Origin: Bradyrhizobium diversitatis
GTDB taxonomy: Bacteria > Pseudomonadota > Alphaproteobacteria > Rhizobiales > Xanthobacteraceae
Length of the DNA: 64,000 nucleotides
Direction: 5' to 3'
NCBI RefSeq assembly: GCF_016031635.1
Contig: NZ_JACEGD010000007.1
Location: 153,608-217,607 of the forward strand
Part shown: piece after piece, positions 1-9,201 of the stretch
How the letters are laid out: each line of letters starts with the position of its first letter
Numbering within the stretch: position 1 is the stretch's first letter
Notes under the pieces: generated by a model
Seen by the model: only the letters and a program-made list of their open reading frames with translations
Database searches by the model: none
What the model was told of the DNA's origin: nothing
Made by a program: the position numbers and the translations under genes

Positions 1-1
1 G

Positions 2-352
2 CCTTCGATCGAGGAATGGTTCTTGATTGAGCACGGTCTCAAGCGGCGCCTTGAGGTGGTCGTGCAGAGCTTCAGCATGATTCCACCTATGCTCTTGGGC
101 ACTGATCGCATAGGCACGATGCCCTCATTGCTGGCCAGACATTTCGGAAAGACGACCCCTCTGCGAATCGTCGCACTTCCGCTGCCAATTCCGTCTTTCA
201 GCGAGGCTGTCCAATGGCCGGCCCTTCACAATACCGATCCGGCAAGCATCTGGATGCGAAAAATATTGTTGGAGCAGGCCTCGCGCATGCCTTCTGCGCG
301 CGCGACCGCGGGAAATCGCAAGGCTTTGGCAGACTATTCGCCCTCCAAGTGA
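2..352 (+). CDS. nodD: NodD, LysR-type nodulation regulator (C-terminal part only)
   Basis: The 5' part lies outside the window. The frame opens at base 2 and reads about 116 residues to a stop at 350-352. It carries the effector-domain end typical of Nod[59 protein letters not shown] and [13 protein letters not shown]. NodD senses plant flavonoids and activates nod genes by binding nod boxes. The last 20 or so residues diverge from the usual NodD tail and may reflect local drift. In Bradyrhizobium japonicum-type islands nodD2 lies just upstream of nolA in the same direction, which matches this layout. NodD2 is therefore likelier than NodD1, by synteny only. Confidence 0.88.
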   Translation, partial: PSIEEWFLIEHGLKRRLEVVVQSFSMIPPMLLGTDRIGTMPSLLARHFGKTTPLRIVALPLPIPSFSEAVQWPALHNTDPASIWMRKILLEQASRMPSARATAGNRKALADYSPSK

Positions 353-1361
353 ATGGAAGATTATTTCGCAGTTCAGATCTAAGCTGAAAGCGACCTGCTG
401 GTGAACAGCTGCAAAGGAACCGAACTTTCTTCTATAGCACCTTCGCGTTTGAAAATTTGGATCCGCGATCACGGCTGTGCGTGATGCCGGAAAAAGAGCG
501 AATGGCCGAACAAATGCGACGACACTCGGTTGCTGACGGTGCCAAGTGTGCTGCCTCGAAGTCACTCTCCTCGCCCCGAAAGTTTGACGGCGCCTCACTT
601 TGATGGTAGCGGCGCACTCCTGCCGGTTTCATCGCCATGCAACGTGTCGTCCGCGAGCGCTTCGAGCAAAGAGCCAAGATGCTGGTCTCTCGCCGTGCTG
701 ATCGATGCCGATCATGGCCTGCTAGCGGATCAATTGGCACGATCGGCAACGCGCAATGTGCGGCCGATTCAGATGTCGAATACGTTGAGGGGGTGCACGG
801 ATGTGCAAGTCGAGCTTGTTACAGACCTCTTATACGAAAACGGTCTCGCGCCTGCGGCAGCCGGAATCATCCCTTAACTCACCACCGCGCGGACGTCAGC
901 AGGCAGCTTGGCCCAAGTATCCGCACGGGCACTCGATAACAGCTCGGAGCCATTGGCCGCTCGCGCAAAAGAGCGCCGGATCTCCCTCAGTGATGCACCC
1001 CAAACGCGCCGCTCTCAAGCGTCGTTCCCGCTTGCCATGGCCGGGCCATCTATAATCCTGTCGTATCTCCAGCGGTCTCGCGGTCATCGTTCACGCGCCG
1101 CGGTGCTCTGACCCGAACAACTCATCGTCAGCTTCGCGCGCCAGTCAGCCCGTCGATTCCGTAGAGCAATCGATTGCCCAGATTCGCTTGGCATCGGCTG
1201 CCTCGATTTCGGGCAAGGTAAAGTCGATCGCTGTTGCACAACCGCGTCACTTGAGTGCGTATCGCGCCTTCCTCGCTGAGCTCCGCCGGTCTGTCGTCTT
1301 TTCGCCCAACGGCGCAGTCAAGCGCCTCGGCCACCTAACCCGATCACAAACACGGAGCCGA
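353..1361. other. Gene-poor interval between nodD and the 92-aa ORF
   Basis: About 1 kb. Open frames exist on both strands (for example 530-877 plus and 432-749 minus), but they overlap one another, are rich in Arg, Ser and Cys, and show no family motif. I see no RNA gene or insertion sequence here. It is probably decayed island DNA. Confidence 0.5.
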
Positions 1362-1640
1362 ATGTTGCTGCGGTATAGTGGTGTCTACGATCCGGAAGAT
1401 CTCACGGTCCTCGGCGCGATCTTTGATAAAACCATCGCGTCGCTGCCGGCATCTATGCGAACGCCTGAAAACCGGATCACAATCGCCAAACTTGTTCTGG
1501 AGCGTACAGCAGCAAGCCAATCCGGTTTGGCGTCCCTTATGCTCTTGCTCGACGCCCTGCCATCTGCCGACCCGGTTGATCGGCGATTTGAGGAGAGCCA
1601 ACCTGCTTGCGCCAGAATAGACGACTGTTCAACCAGCTGA
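1362..1640 (+). CDS. Hypothetical small protein upstream of nolA (92 aa)
   Basis: The ATG at 1362 is preceded by GGAG about 6 nt away. The frame also stays open upstream to 1188, but that part has low-complexity composition and no better ribosome site. The core, YSGVYDPEDLTVLGAIFDKTI followed by RTPENRITIAKLVLERTA, resembles short rhizobial hypotheticals with an 'FDPE..L.....FD.A' helix pattern. I know no function for them. It sits in the same direction as nolA and ends 10 bp before the nolA promoter, so the two are not one transcript unless read-through occurs. Confidence 0.55.
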   Translation: MLLRYSGVYDPEDLTVLGAIFDKTIASLPASMRTPENRITIAKLVLERTAASQSGLASLMLLLDALPSADPVDRRFEESQPACARIDDCSTS

Positions 1641-1650
1641 TTCAAGTAGC

Positions 1651-1681
1651 TTGATTCTCACGTGACGTCAGGTTGTAGGCT
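1651..1681 (+). promoter_or_regulatory. NolA/MerR-type promoter-operator, copy 1 (nolA)
   Basis: TTGATT at 1651-1656, a 19-bp spacer CTCACGTGACGTCAGGTTG, then TAGGCT at 1676-1681. The spacer carries CTnACG-N3-CGTnAG symmetry. A 19-bp spacer with a dyad offset towards the -35 box is the classical arrangement of MerR-activated promoters such as PmerT. The expected transcript start (about 1688) is at or only about 9 nt before the start codon of the MerR-type gene itself, so autoregulation and a nearly leaderless mRNA are implied. This is one of six such sites in the window. Confidence 0.8.
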
Positions 1682-1696
1682 TGCCAATTGAACATC

Positions 1697-2407
1697 ATGA
1701 TCAAAGCTACACCACGAAGGCGTCGATGGCGCATTGGAGAACTTGCGGAGGCGACCGGGGTCACGGTACGCACGCTGCATCACTACGAGCACACGGGTCT
1801 GCTCAGTGCGTCAGAACGCACGGACGGCGGTCACCGAATGTACGAACGCGAAAGCATTCAACGAGTGTCCCAGATTCGTGCGTTGCGCGAGCTTGGCTTC
1901 TCGCTGAATGATATTCGCACAGCAATGGGGGGCAAGACTTCACTTACTGACCTCCTGCGCAAGCATTTGGAGCAAATCGAGCTTCAGGTCACGCGCACGA
2001 CCCAGTTGCGTGATCGTTTGCGGAACATGACGACGGACTCTGACACGCAAGTTAGCGTGCATGAGCTGCCTGCTGCTCTGAGTGCGGCTTCGCGCGCCGA
2101 AGCACGCCCCCAGACTCCGCGATGCACGTGCGCGGTCGGCGTTGAGCGAGAGGAGCGCTGGCGAAAGATCCGGGATGAGCTACGCGATTGTCTCGATCGT
2201 GGCGAGCACCCTTGCAGCGAGCGGGCCGCTGCCGTGGCGCTCAAGGCGCGCTCGCTCATCACAGAAATTGCGGGGACTGACCCGGCGGCCTCAACCATGC
2301 TGAAAGTTCTTGCGCGACTGAGCACGCCGCGCAACCTGGCCGGCTGGAACCACAGCTTGATGCAGTACCTCGATCTCGCCATGGCCGCATTGCAGGATCG
2401 GCACTAA
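1697..2407 (+). CDS. nolA: NolA, MerR-family nodulation regulator
   Basis: The protein has 236 aa. The N-terminus holds a MerR winged-helix motif (WRIGELAEATGV, then VRTLHHYEHTGLL, GGHRMY and IRALRELGFSL), followed by a coiled-coil-like dimer helix and a C-terminal domain with CTCAVGVEREERW. Length, sequence and position beside nodD match Bradyrhizobium NolA, the regulator of host-genotype-specific nodulation. B. japonicum nolA is known to yield three proteins from in-frame starts. Internal Met codons here (at about residues 48, 77 and 111 from this ATG) would allow the same. A TTG at 1688 in frame is an alternative start. The promoter -10 ends at 1681, so either start leaves almost no leader. 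It probably regulates itself and the other matching sites in this window. Confidence 0.9.
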   Translation: MIKATPRRRRWRIGELAEATGVTVRTLHHYEHTGLLSASERTDGGHRMYERESIQRVSQIRALRELGFSLNDIRTAMGGKTSLTDLLRKHLEQIELQVTRTTQLRDRLRNMTTDSDTQVSVHELPAALSAASRAEARPQTPRCTCAVGVEREERWRKIRDELRDCLDRGEHPCSERAAAVALKARSLITEIAGTDPAASTMLKVLARLSTPRNLAGWNHSLMQYLDLAMAALQDRH

Positions 2408-2573
2408 CGCAGCCGCCGATTTAGATGCGTCCTTTATTTTCATGATTGGTGGCCGCAGCTTGCGACTGCGGCGTTTCCGGCTCGGGCTCTTCCGTGCCTT
2501 CGCATCGACCTTGCGCTGTCGCTCCTTCGAGAACCACTCACGACCATTCGAGAGATGCCTATCTCGAACGGGC

Positions 2574-2604
2574 TTGAATCGGACGTAACGTCAGATTGTA
2601 TAAT
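2574..2604 (+). promoter_or_regulatory. NolA/MerR-type promoter-operator, copy 2
   Basis: TTGAAT at 2574-2579, spacer CGGACGTAACGTCAGATTG (19 bp), and a perfect TATAAT at 2599-2604. It is the best -35/-10 match of the six copies. The transcript would start near 2611 and run towards the small ORF at 2728 and the LivK-type gene at 3009. An ATG at 2645 with a GGGGAAC site in front opens a frame that overruns the livK start in another phase, so it is probably not the real target. Confidence 0.8.
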
Positions 2605-2727
2605 TGAATCTGGCTGACGCTGGATCAGCGCGGGGAACGCTCTCATGAACGAGGGTTGCCCTGGCCCCGTACGCCTGGTTTTTCAAGGTGCGCGTTCTTC
2701 GCGTTCGGCATGCAATGAAGGATCGTC

Positions 2728-2961
2728 ATGGCCCTACCGGAATCTGATCAGCGCGACTTCGTTGACGTCGACCGCGAATGTGGTCCGAGCCCGCTTTCTT
2801 CTGACCCTGCCCGCGTGCCTGCCGCAAGAAAGGATCCTGGGGGCAATCCTTCGCCCGTCTCTCGCCCGCCGCGCGCGCCAGCACCCGGCGGAGAACGGCT
2901 CACAGCAAAGGCCGCCGGTCCTACCGCTGTCATTGTGCGACGCCTCAGCAAAAATAAATAA
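2728..2961 (+). CDS. Possible small hypothetical protein (77 aa)
   Basis: The ATG at 2728 has AAGGA 6-7 nt upstream. The N-terminus MALPESDQRDFVDVDREC looks protein-like. The rest is Pro, Arg and Ala-rich and could be non-coding. It lies between NolA-type site 2 and livK, 47 bp before the latter. No family is recognised. It may be a leader ORF or a chance frame. Confidence 0.3.
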   Translation: MALPESDQRDFVDVDRECGPSPLSSDPARVPAARKDPGGNPSPVSRPPRAPAPGGERLTAKAAGPTAVIVRRLSKNK

Positions 2962-3008
2962 TCCAGGCAAGGCCGGCCGCAAACTCAAGCCCGCATGGGA
3001 AGCTCGTA

Positions 3009-4112
3009 ATGTCAATTCATGGCGCCATTTCTCTCGCAGTTATTCCACTCCTTGCTTTGATGTCCGCTGCATCTGCGGCCGACATCAATATTGCTGTGGC
3101 AGGACCGATGACCGGAAGCAATGCTGCGCTTGGAGCACAGATGCGAGACGGTGCTGCTGCCGCCATCGATGATTTGAATGCGTCAGGCCTCCTTCCAGGA
3201 ACGAAGGTGGTGTTGAGCATCGCCGACGACGCGTGCGATCCCAAGCAGGCGGTCGTCGTCGCCAATCGTCTTGCATCAGATCAAGTCAAGTTGGTCGTCG
3301 GCCACTTTTGTTCTTCCTCGTCGATACCGGCTTCGAACGTTTACGACGAGGCGCAACTTGTTCAGATATCGCCCGGATCGACCAATCCCGCGCTCACAGA
3401 GCGTGGCATCAAATCCGTGTTTCGAATCTGTGGGCGCGACGACCAGCAAGGTGTCGTGGCAGCCGAATATATCCGCCGGCATTTCCCCGATACCAAGATT
3501 GCCGTACTTGACGACAGGAGCACCGCTGGCAAAGGCATTGCCGATGTCGTTGCGACTCATCTTCGGAAGGTTGGGATTCAGGATGTGAAGCGACAAAGCT
3601 ATGTGGCCGGGGAGAAGGACTACATGGCCCTGGTTTCGAGGATGAAAGCGGACGGAATCAAGCTTGCTTACATCGGTGGCTACTACAATGAGATTGGGCT
3701 GATCGTGCGTCAGGCCCGAGATGCAGGTGCAGGTATGACCGTGATGGCCAATGATCCGCTGATGACCCACGATTTTTCGCTGATCGCGGGCAAAGCCGGA
3801 AACGGAACACTGTTCACCTTCATGCCGGATCCTACCAAGAATGCTGACGCGGCGAGCGTCGTGGCACGACTGAAGGCCTCCAACCGGTCTTCGGAAGGTT
3901 ACTCGCTTTACGCCTATGCCGCTGTGCAGGCATGGGCGAAAGCCGCAAAACGCGCCGGCACTTTCGATTCACTGAAAGTGGCAGCTACGCTTCGTTCGCA
4001 GCCTATCGACACGGTGATCGGGGTCGTCCGGTTCGACGCCAAGGGAGACAATTCGGCTCCCGGCTTCATTGTCTATCGCTGGCAAGACAATATCGTCGAA
4101 CAGGCCGAGTGA
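3009..4112 (+). CDS. LivK-type periplasmic amino-acid/amide-binding protein
   Basis: The protein has 367 aa and a Sec signal peptide (residues 1-23, ending in SAASA/AD). It then follows the periplasmic binding protein family 6 pattern: INIAVAGPMTGSNAALGAQMRDGAAAAIDDLNASG, a DDACDPKQAVVVANRL segment, VVGHFCSSSSIPASNVY, and later SRMKADGIKLAYIGGY. Family members deliver branched-chain amino acids, amides or related ligands to LivHMGF-type ABC transporters. No permease or ATPase gene lies nearby, so this is an orphan that must use a transporter encoded elsewhere. GGGAAG lies 8-13 nt before the ATG. It is the first solid gene downstream of NolA-type site 2 and may be its target. Confidence 0.88.
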   Translation: MSIHGAISLAVIPLLALMSAASAADINIAVAGPMTGSNAALGAQMRDGAAAAIDDLNASGLLPGTKVVLSIADDACDPKQAVVVANRLASDQVKLVVGHFCSSSSIPASNVYDEAQLVQISPGSTNPALTERGIKSVFRICGRDDQQGVVAAEYIRRHFPDTKIAVLDDRSTAGKGIADVVATHLRKVGIQDVKRQSYVAGEKDYMALVSRMKADGIKLAYIGGYYNEIGLIVRQARDAGAGMTVMANDPLMTHDFSLIAGKAGNGTLFTFMPDPTKNADAASVVARLKASNRSSEGYSLYAYAAVQAWAKAAKRAGTFDSLKVAATLRSQPIDTVIGVVRFDAKGDNSAPGFIVYRWQDNIVEQAE

Positions 4113-4321
4113 AATGATCGCAACTGATGACGGCTCGATGGGTTCATTCAGCCGCTCGATGCAGTGATGCACATGTCAAGGGGACGAGCGCACTGCTCGT
4201 GATTTTCGTACCCCTAACAAGACTTCTTCGGAACTCTCGAAAGTCAATCCAGCTGGTCAACTGCTGCGGTTTTCCGCGCTTGTTGACCTGGGCTGCACCA
4301 CACCAAAACGGAGGCTCTTCA

Positions 4322-5503
4322 ATGCGAAAAATACTTGTAGCTTGCAGCATGCTCGTTCTCGCTCAAGCTCAAGCCAATGCGAACGACTCCCACCTGCTTG
4401 CCGCTGTGGAGGAACATGCCGCGCCAGGTGAGGTCCATGATCGATCGTCCCCAGCTGCGATGTCTGCAACGAAGCCATTTGGAACGCCAGAGGCTCCAAG
4501 CCCAGTTCCGACCGATACTGCGGAGTTGGGGTCCATTGACGCGACCGTCATGTTTCTCGCGGACGTATATGGACCCGCGCCACAAACAACGCAGCGTCGC
4601 ACTCTTCGTTATGAGCAAGCCAAGAGATACATTGATGCGCATCCGGGTACGCCTGGCGTGCTGTTCATTGAAGACGTCATCGATCATCGTGGCTCGAGCG
4701 GCTTAGCACCGCATCACGAACTCGAGTATCGGGAGACACCGGCTCACTATTACGTAGGCGGCGGGACTCTAAACGACACTGTGTTCGGGTTTGTTGACGG
4801 ACCGTATCCTCCCGTGTGGACGATTGAAGCGGCGCCGGTCTATTCCAGCCTCATCTATGTTGATGCACAAGGCAGCGAGACGTATGTTAGCGAGAGCAAA
4901 GTCCAGCAGATGAACGGTCTCGCCCCCGAGGTGCTGGACGAGATGATGCGACGCCAGGATGCGGATCGACGTTATCATGCCAGTCAGGGCGTTTTGGCCG
5001 ATGAGATCAAGCGAGCTGCCGATAACGGCGACAACTTCCGCGTGGCCGCACTCACCGAGCAGCAACGACAAGCACAAGCTGCGCATTGTGCGGCGATGCA
5101 GATGCGTCAGCAGCGCGACGCGGAGATCGATTGGATGTATGACCTCAACGTGAAGGCCGACCTCGGTACGATCAGCGCTCCCGAGCGAGGGGAACTCGAC
5201 AACCACTCCAAGCGATCTGAGTTCATCGAATCGACTGCACCGATTTCTGACCGCGACGCCGCTGGTCCTCCGCCAATCAGCTGCCCATTGTGTCGGAGCA
5301 CAAACATTGCGGTGTTGCGAAGTCGACATTTTACCGGGAGATTCCAGTTTACCTCCAGCGATGACCGGTCTGTGGTCATGGCTTATCGCCACGGCTACGC
5401 TGGTCCCATTGGCGTGCTGGTCGGCCTGCCGAAGGATCTGTCAGGACCGATATTTGGTAGCTGGAGCAACGCGGGAATGACCTTGCCGCCCCCCCAGAAG
5501 TGA
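4322..5503 (+). CDS. Exported protein of unknown function (393 aa)
   Basis: The ATG at 4322 follows a clear GGAGG. The longer frame to 4127 adds 65 residues without a ribosome site. Residues 1-22 form a Sec signal peptide (MRKILVACSMLVLAQAQANA). After it come a Pro/Thr-rich stretch, a mixed domain with YEQAKRYIDAHPGTPGVLFIEDVID and HYYVGGGTLNDTVFG, a long charged, Gln-rich helical section (about residues 200-290), and a CPLC pair near residue 322. I recognise no family. It is separate from the LivK gene (209 bp gap) and is probably periplasmic or secreted. Orphan status plus a signal peptide makes it a candidate symbiosis-specific exported protein, which is inference. Confidence 0.65.
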   Translation: MRKILVACSMLVLAQAQANANDSHLLAAVEEHAAPGEVHDRSSPAAMSATKPFGTPEAPSPVPTDTAELGSIDATVMFLADVYGPAPQTTQRRTLRYEQAKRYIDAHPGTPGVLFIEDVIDHRGSSGLAPHHELEYRETPAHYYVGGGTLNDTVFGFVDGPYPPVWTIEAAPVYSSLIYVDAQGSETYVSESKVQQMNGLAPEVLDEMMRRQDADRRYHASQGVLADEIKRAADNGDNFRVAALTEQQRQAQAAHCAAMQMRQQRDAEIDWMYDLNVKADLGTISAPERGELDNHSKRSEFIESTAPISDRDAAGPPPISCPLCRSTNIAVLRSRHFTGRFQFTSSDDRSVVMAYRHGYAGPIGVLVGLPKDLSGPIFGSWSNAGMTLPPPQK

Positions 5504-5775
5504 CAGCAGTTGCGCCGCCGCCCAGCATTATCTGCACAGGGCACGATCAGGACCGATCCGTCACTGCCCGCGCGAACCTAAGCCTGTGCTTACTGAAATA
5601 CTCGGCGTCTGCTCAACCCTTGCTTGGCGGTGGGGACGCTGCGAAAGCGGTCGTCCACGAGCACCGCTCGCCACCGCTACGTACGGCTCGAGGCGACGTC
5701 CACGTTTGTGGGTTGCACATCAAGGACGGTCGTCTCTCACCGACTGATCCGGTCGGTGCAGGGGCGGCCGGGCCT

Positions 5776-6501
5776 TCAAATGAGGTTTTGGCGAATGGCC
5801 TTTGCAATCCCGTGGGTCCGGTTTGAAGTACCGAGCTTTCGTATCGCGTTCTTGAGATGGAAGTTGACAGTATTCTCGCTCACCTCGAGGATCTTGCCTA
5901 TTTCCCAGGAGGACTTGCCCTCGCCCACCCATCGCAAGCAATCTTTTTCCCGCTCAGACAGTGCAACTTCGCAAGTTGAGCCGCTAGCGGAGGGGCGCGA
6001 GATCTCGGCAAGGGCAAGGTGGAAGTGCCAGGCTAGTACGTTGAGATGACTCATCTGGCACTGCGGATCAGCATCGTCGAACGGGGACGCAAAGGATGCC
6101 AGAGCCACTTGGCCCAATGGTCCGTACAACGGCACGCTCATACCGTGCTTCAGACCTGCCTCTTTGGCTTCTGCGAGTACGCGGTGCTCGCTGGGTTGCA
6201 ATTGACATTTCTTGGCAAGTTGATCCCACAAGAACGGCCGCGAAAGCGTTGGTGCCCGTCGTACCACCGGATCGATGACACGGTACTTGCGCTCAACGTA
6301 CCGGCCGCACCAATCGGACGGGAAGGTCACCGTCACCCCAGAGGGCAGATATTCGGGTAGACCACATGCCTCCGCGAAAGTGAGGGCTCCATAGGCGACT
6401 TCACTAAAGCCTTTCTCGCTCGCGCAGCTTACGAGAAGGTCGAACAAGACCTTGATGGAGTGCGTTGCCTTGGCGCATTCGATGAAATTGAAAAGATCCA
6501 T
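5776..6501 (-). CDS. LuxR-family quorum-sensing regulator (LuxR solo)
   Basis: The protein has 241 aa from the ATG at 6501; an upstream extension to 6582 has no support. The N-terminal autoinducer-binding domain keeps the family residues W64, Y68, D77, P78, W92 and G120 (in SDWCGRYVERKYRVIDPVV, FLWDQL and GLKHG). The C-terminus is a LuxR/GerE helix-turn-helix: LSEREKDCLRWVGEGKSSWEIGKIL, VSENTVNFHLKNAIRKL. Such proteins bind acyl-homoserine lactones or plant-derived mimics and then act on transcription. No luxI-type synthase is visible in the window, so it probably listens to signals made elsewhere in the genome or by other organisms. It stands alone, convergent with the exported-protein gene. 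Confidence 0.88.
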   Translation of the reverse strand: MDLFNFIECAKATHSIKVLFDLLVSCASEKGFSEVAYGALTFAEACGLPEYLPSGVTVTFPSDWCGRYVERKYRVIDPVVRRAPTLSRPFLWDQLAKKCQLQPSEHRVLAEAKEAGLKHGMSVPLYGPLGQVALASFASPFDDADPQCQMSHLNVLAWHFHLALAEISRPSASGSTCEVALSEREKDCLRWVGEGKSSWEIGKILEVSENTVNFHLKNAIRKLGTSNRTHGIAKAIRQNLI

Positions 6502-9201
6502 GTAGCGCCTCACGAGGCCGCGCGCCCCAAATATCGTACTGCGTCGTTGCGCGGAGCTTGTTGAGGGCGGAGCGTCGTTCAATCGCCTTCACCGGTGGGC
6601 TTCGCGTCTTTGCAATGCGAGCGCTCGAGCGTTGCGGCATGCAGTTCCCGAGTTGGTTAAGCTCTCCCGAAACGCGCTCGGAAGGGATAGGCGCCTCGAA
6701 GCAGCGACGGGTCGAGAAGGCCGCGGACGTGTATCGACGGCTTAAGCGCGCGGGCACATCGCAACTGCCGTGTGGACACCTCCGTGATGTGGCTTCCGGG
6801 CCCGCGCTGACGAGGAGGACGGTGCGGCGTCCTATTCGGCGCCAGGTGGTCTCGTTGCGGTTGAGCTCGTCGCGGCCCGCGGCGCCGGCTATCACGAACA
6901 GGGACGGCGGCCGCTATCGCGCTGTCGGCGAGCACCTCGCTCTCTTGAGCACGACTGACCTCTAAGGCATTGCGGCTGCGTAATGGCAGGCGCCATAGCG
7001 GTGGCGGAGCCTCGATCTTCATATTTGAGTCTCGGCAGCCCGGATCCACGGTAGAGCGAAGCGCTTCCGCTCTTCTTGTTCGATGCTGGCGAAGACGCGC
7101 TCGGTGAGCCAGACGAGATGGCCGCTGCCGAAGACGAGCGCCTCGCGCAAGAACCGCACGGCAAGTCAAGCGCCAATGGTCGAGAGTCTCAGCTTGTCGC
7201 GACCCGTGTTCCCTCAACTCCGCCGCTGATCCCACTGCGATCGAAATGTGCGGTCTAGAGTGTTCGGAAAGACGCCATCGCGCCGGAGCTGGAGCTCGGA
7301 CGCGGACCCGCGCGCGGTCGCAACTTTGCTTCATCGAGACGAAACGGGGCATGCGAGACTCCGGAACTTCCGAGCTGGCCTGAGAACAGCAATTGTCGTA
7401 CCAATTCCCGGCAGTCATGAATTCACTTCTAAACCGGTCTGTTGAGCCACTCCTCGCCGTTCGCCGGGTCAGGGGACCGAAGCAAACCTGACATTCGTCC
7501 GAACGCGACACTGCGCTTTGCTACAGCCGCGACCCTTGGCGATGAAGGTTAGTAAAAATGCTGGCAGCAACGAGAGACGTACCGGTCTGCGGCACAAGAC
7601 AGGCGCGCAAGGGGTGCCCCTGTAATCCCATGCGCGGCGCAGCCTATGGTCGAGAGCTGCTGAACCCGGCCGACCGCCAGAGGGGGGTGCCTATTTCAGT
7701 TCCAGCCAACAACCATCGAACATGCCGGTCCGGCACCAATGCTCTGCGTTGCGATCAGCGATCGCGCTCTCCCTCGATGGCACAGCATACGCGGCCGCTG
7801 GCTGGTCGACTTGCGGATCGTCGGCCAGCTCGCCCTAACGGGATGCTGGACCACACACGCGGCTGAATGGCCGTCGCCTTCAATATCTGTGCGACAGATG
7901 CTCATCGCTCGAGGAACGCGCTGCCGCCGATCTGCACGGTTGCGGATAATCTGGCGCCACGCGCTGGCTATCGACGATTGGAATAAGCGAGAGGGCAACA
8001 CGTCATTTCCATTGCCGGAGACGGCACTACTCCTCGATTGGGCTTTTCAAGGCGCGATCGTGTCAGACGGTGGACCGAACGTGGCACATGGTTGTTGCCA
8101 ACAGCCTCCGTCGCGTTGCACCAGACACAGAACGTGTGACGACGGGATTGTGGCGCGCAGCATCCACTCGTTCTGGAGCGCTACGTCGCGCCAAAGGGAA
8201 TGCGCCTCAACCCGAATGCGCGACCCGCGAACAACACCCTCGGCGCCGTTTACATCCGACGTACGCCGAGGGCTTTTTGCGTGCACGGACAATGACTCCG
8301 CTCGCAAACTCACATCAACTCTTTTAGCCCATTCATTGCAACTCACCGGTACGAGGACCGACGAATTCCAGAATCGATTCTGCTTCCCGAACCTCGTGTG
8401 CGAGGCGCTTGAAGATTCGAATGGCAGACGCCGGCGTAATGAGGAGTCCTACTCTCTCGCAGGCGAGTTCGAAATGATGCGCAACCTGATGGTTAGTAGG
8501 GGCAACCCGACTCTGCAGGGCGCATCTGGTTAGTGAGGCGAGCATGTGCTCGACGACATCCATTTCCGCCTGGATCACCCCTCTTCCCTCTTTCAGCTGT
8601 TGGCCCCGCCCGCAAACGTCATCTCGCGAATTGACGGCCAAGTTATGACCGACACACCAGCGAACCGTGTGCGGCGAGGCCCGCCTCGCGACGGCCCTAG
8701 CATGATGTGCGATCATGGTACAATCCGCGATGACTTACGTCGACGCTCATGCTGCACACTTGGCTGCGCGATGCAGCTCAACTGCCAAGCTGTCGAAACT
8801 TCCAATATCTCTGACTCGACCGTGGCACAGCGCACATCCCCTCTTTCGGGTAAGCTGGTCCTGCCGCTGATCCACTTTTTTCTGGCACTCGCGAGACCCG
8901 CTCTCGTTCGCCTCCGATATCTTGCATCCGCTCCGTTGCAAGCAAGCGGAAGACGCCGAACGTGCTTGGCGTTCGGAGTTCAAACCTGACGCAACGTCAA
9001 GATCGACGGCGAGGGTCGCAGTCCGGATTCTCTGAGCTGTTAGATGACCGTGAACCTGACGTAGAGCGTCGCCACGTCAGACATCGTTCGCAAAACTTTG
9101 CAAAACTTCGACTGCCTCTTCTTTCTGCCATGTTCACGTCCAAAGCAAAGATCGTCGATCGCGCCTCGCGGTTGGCGTAGCGCATGTCTTAAGGGAATTC
9201 G
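6502..9201. other. 2.7-kb decayed, gene-poor interval
   Basis: Many overlapping frames, none convincing. The longest (6657-7511 minus) is Arg-rich and shows no domain. A minus-strand stretch near 7030-7170 reads FLREALVFGSGHLVWLTERVFASIEQEE before a stop and looks like a fragment of a once real protein that I cannot name. Other frames (7739-8533 plus, 8333-8716 minus) are also unsupported. It is best read as an erosion zone. Confidence 0.5.

Noticed and set aside
1126..1160. Possible tts box (TCGTCAGCTT) for the type III regulator TtsI
   Set aside because: Only the first half of the consensus is present; the second half and spacing do not fit, and no effector-like gene follows.
6657..7511. 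284-aa minus-strand open frame
   Set aside because: Arg/Ser/Pro-rich with no domain, overlaps other open frames, no ribosome site; best seen as decayed DNA.
8747..8983. CALCH (CxxCH heme-like) motif in a 78-aa minus frame
   Set aside because: No signal peptide, no cytochrome context and poor composition; likely chance.
8990..9100. CCTGACGC-AACGTCA and TGACGTAG-AGCGTC elements resembling the NolA-type dyad
   Set aside because: They lack the -35 and -10 hexamers at 19-bp spacing on either strand, so they were not counted as operator copies.
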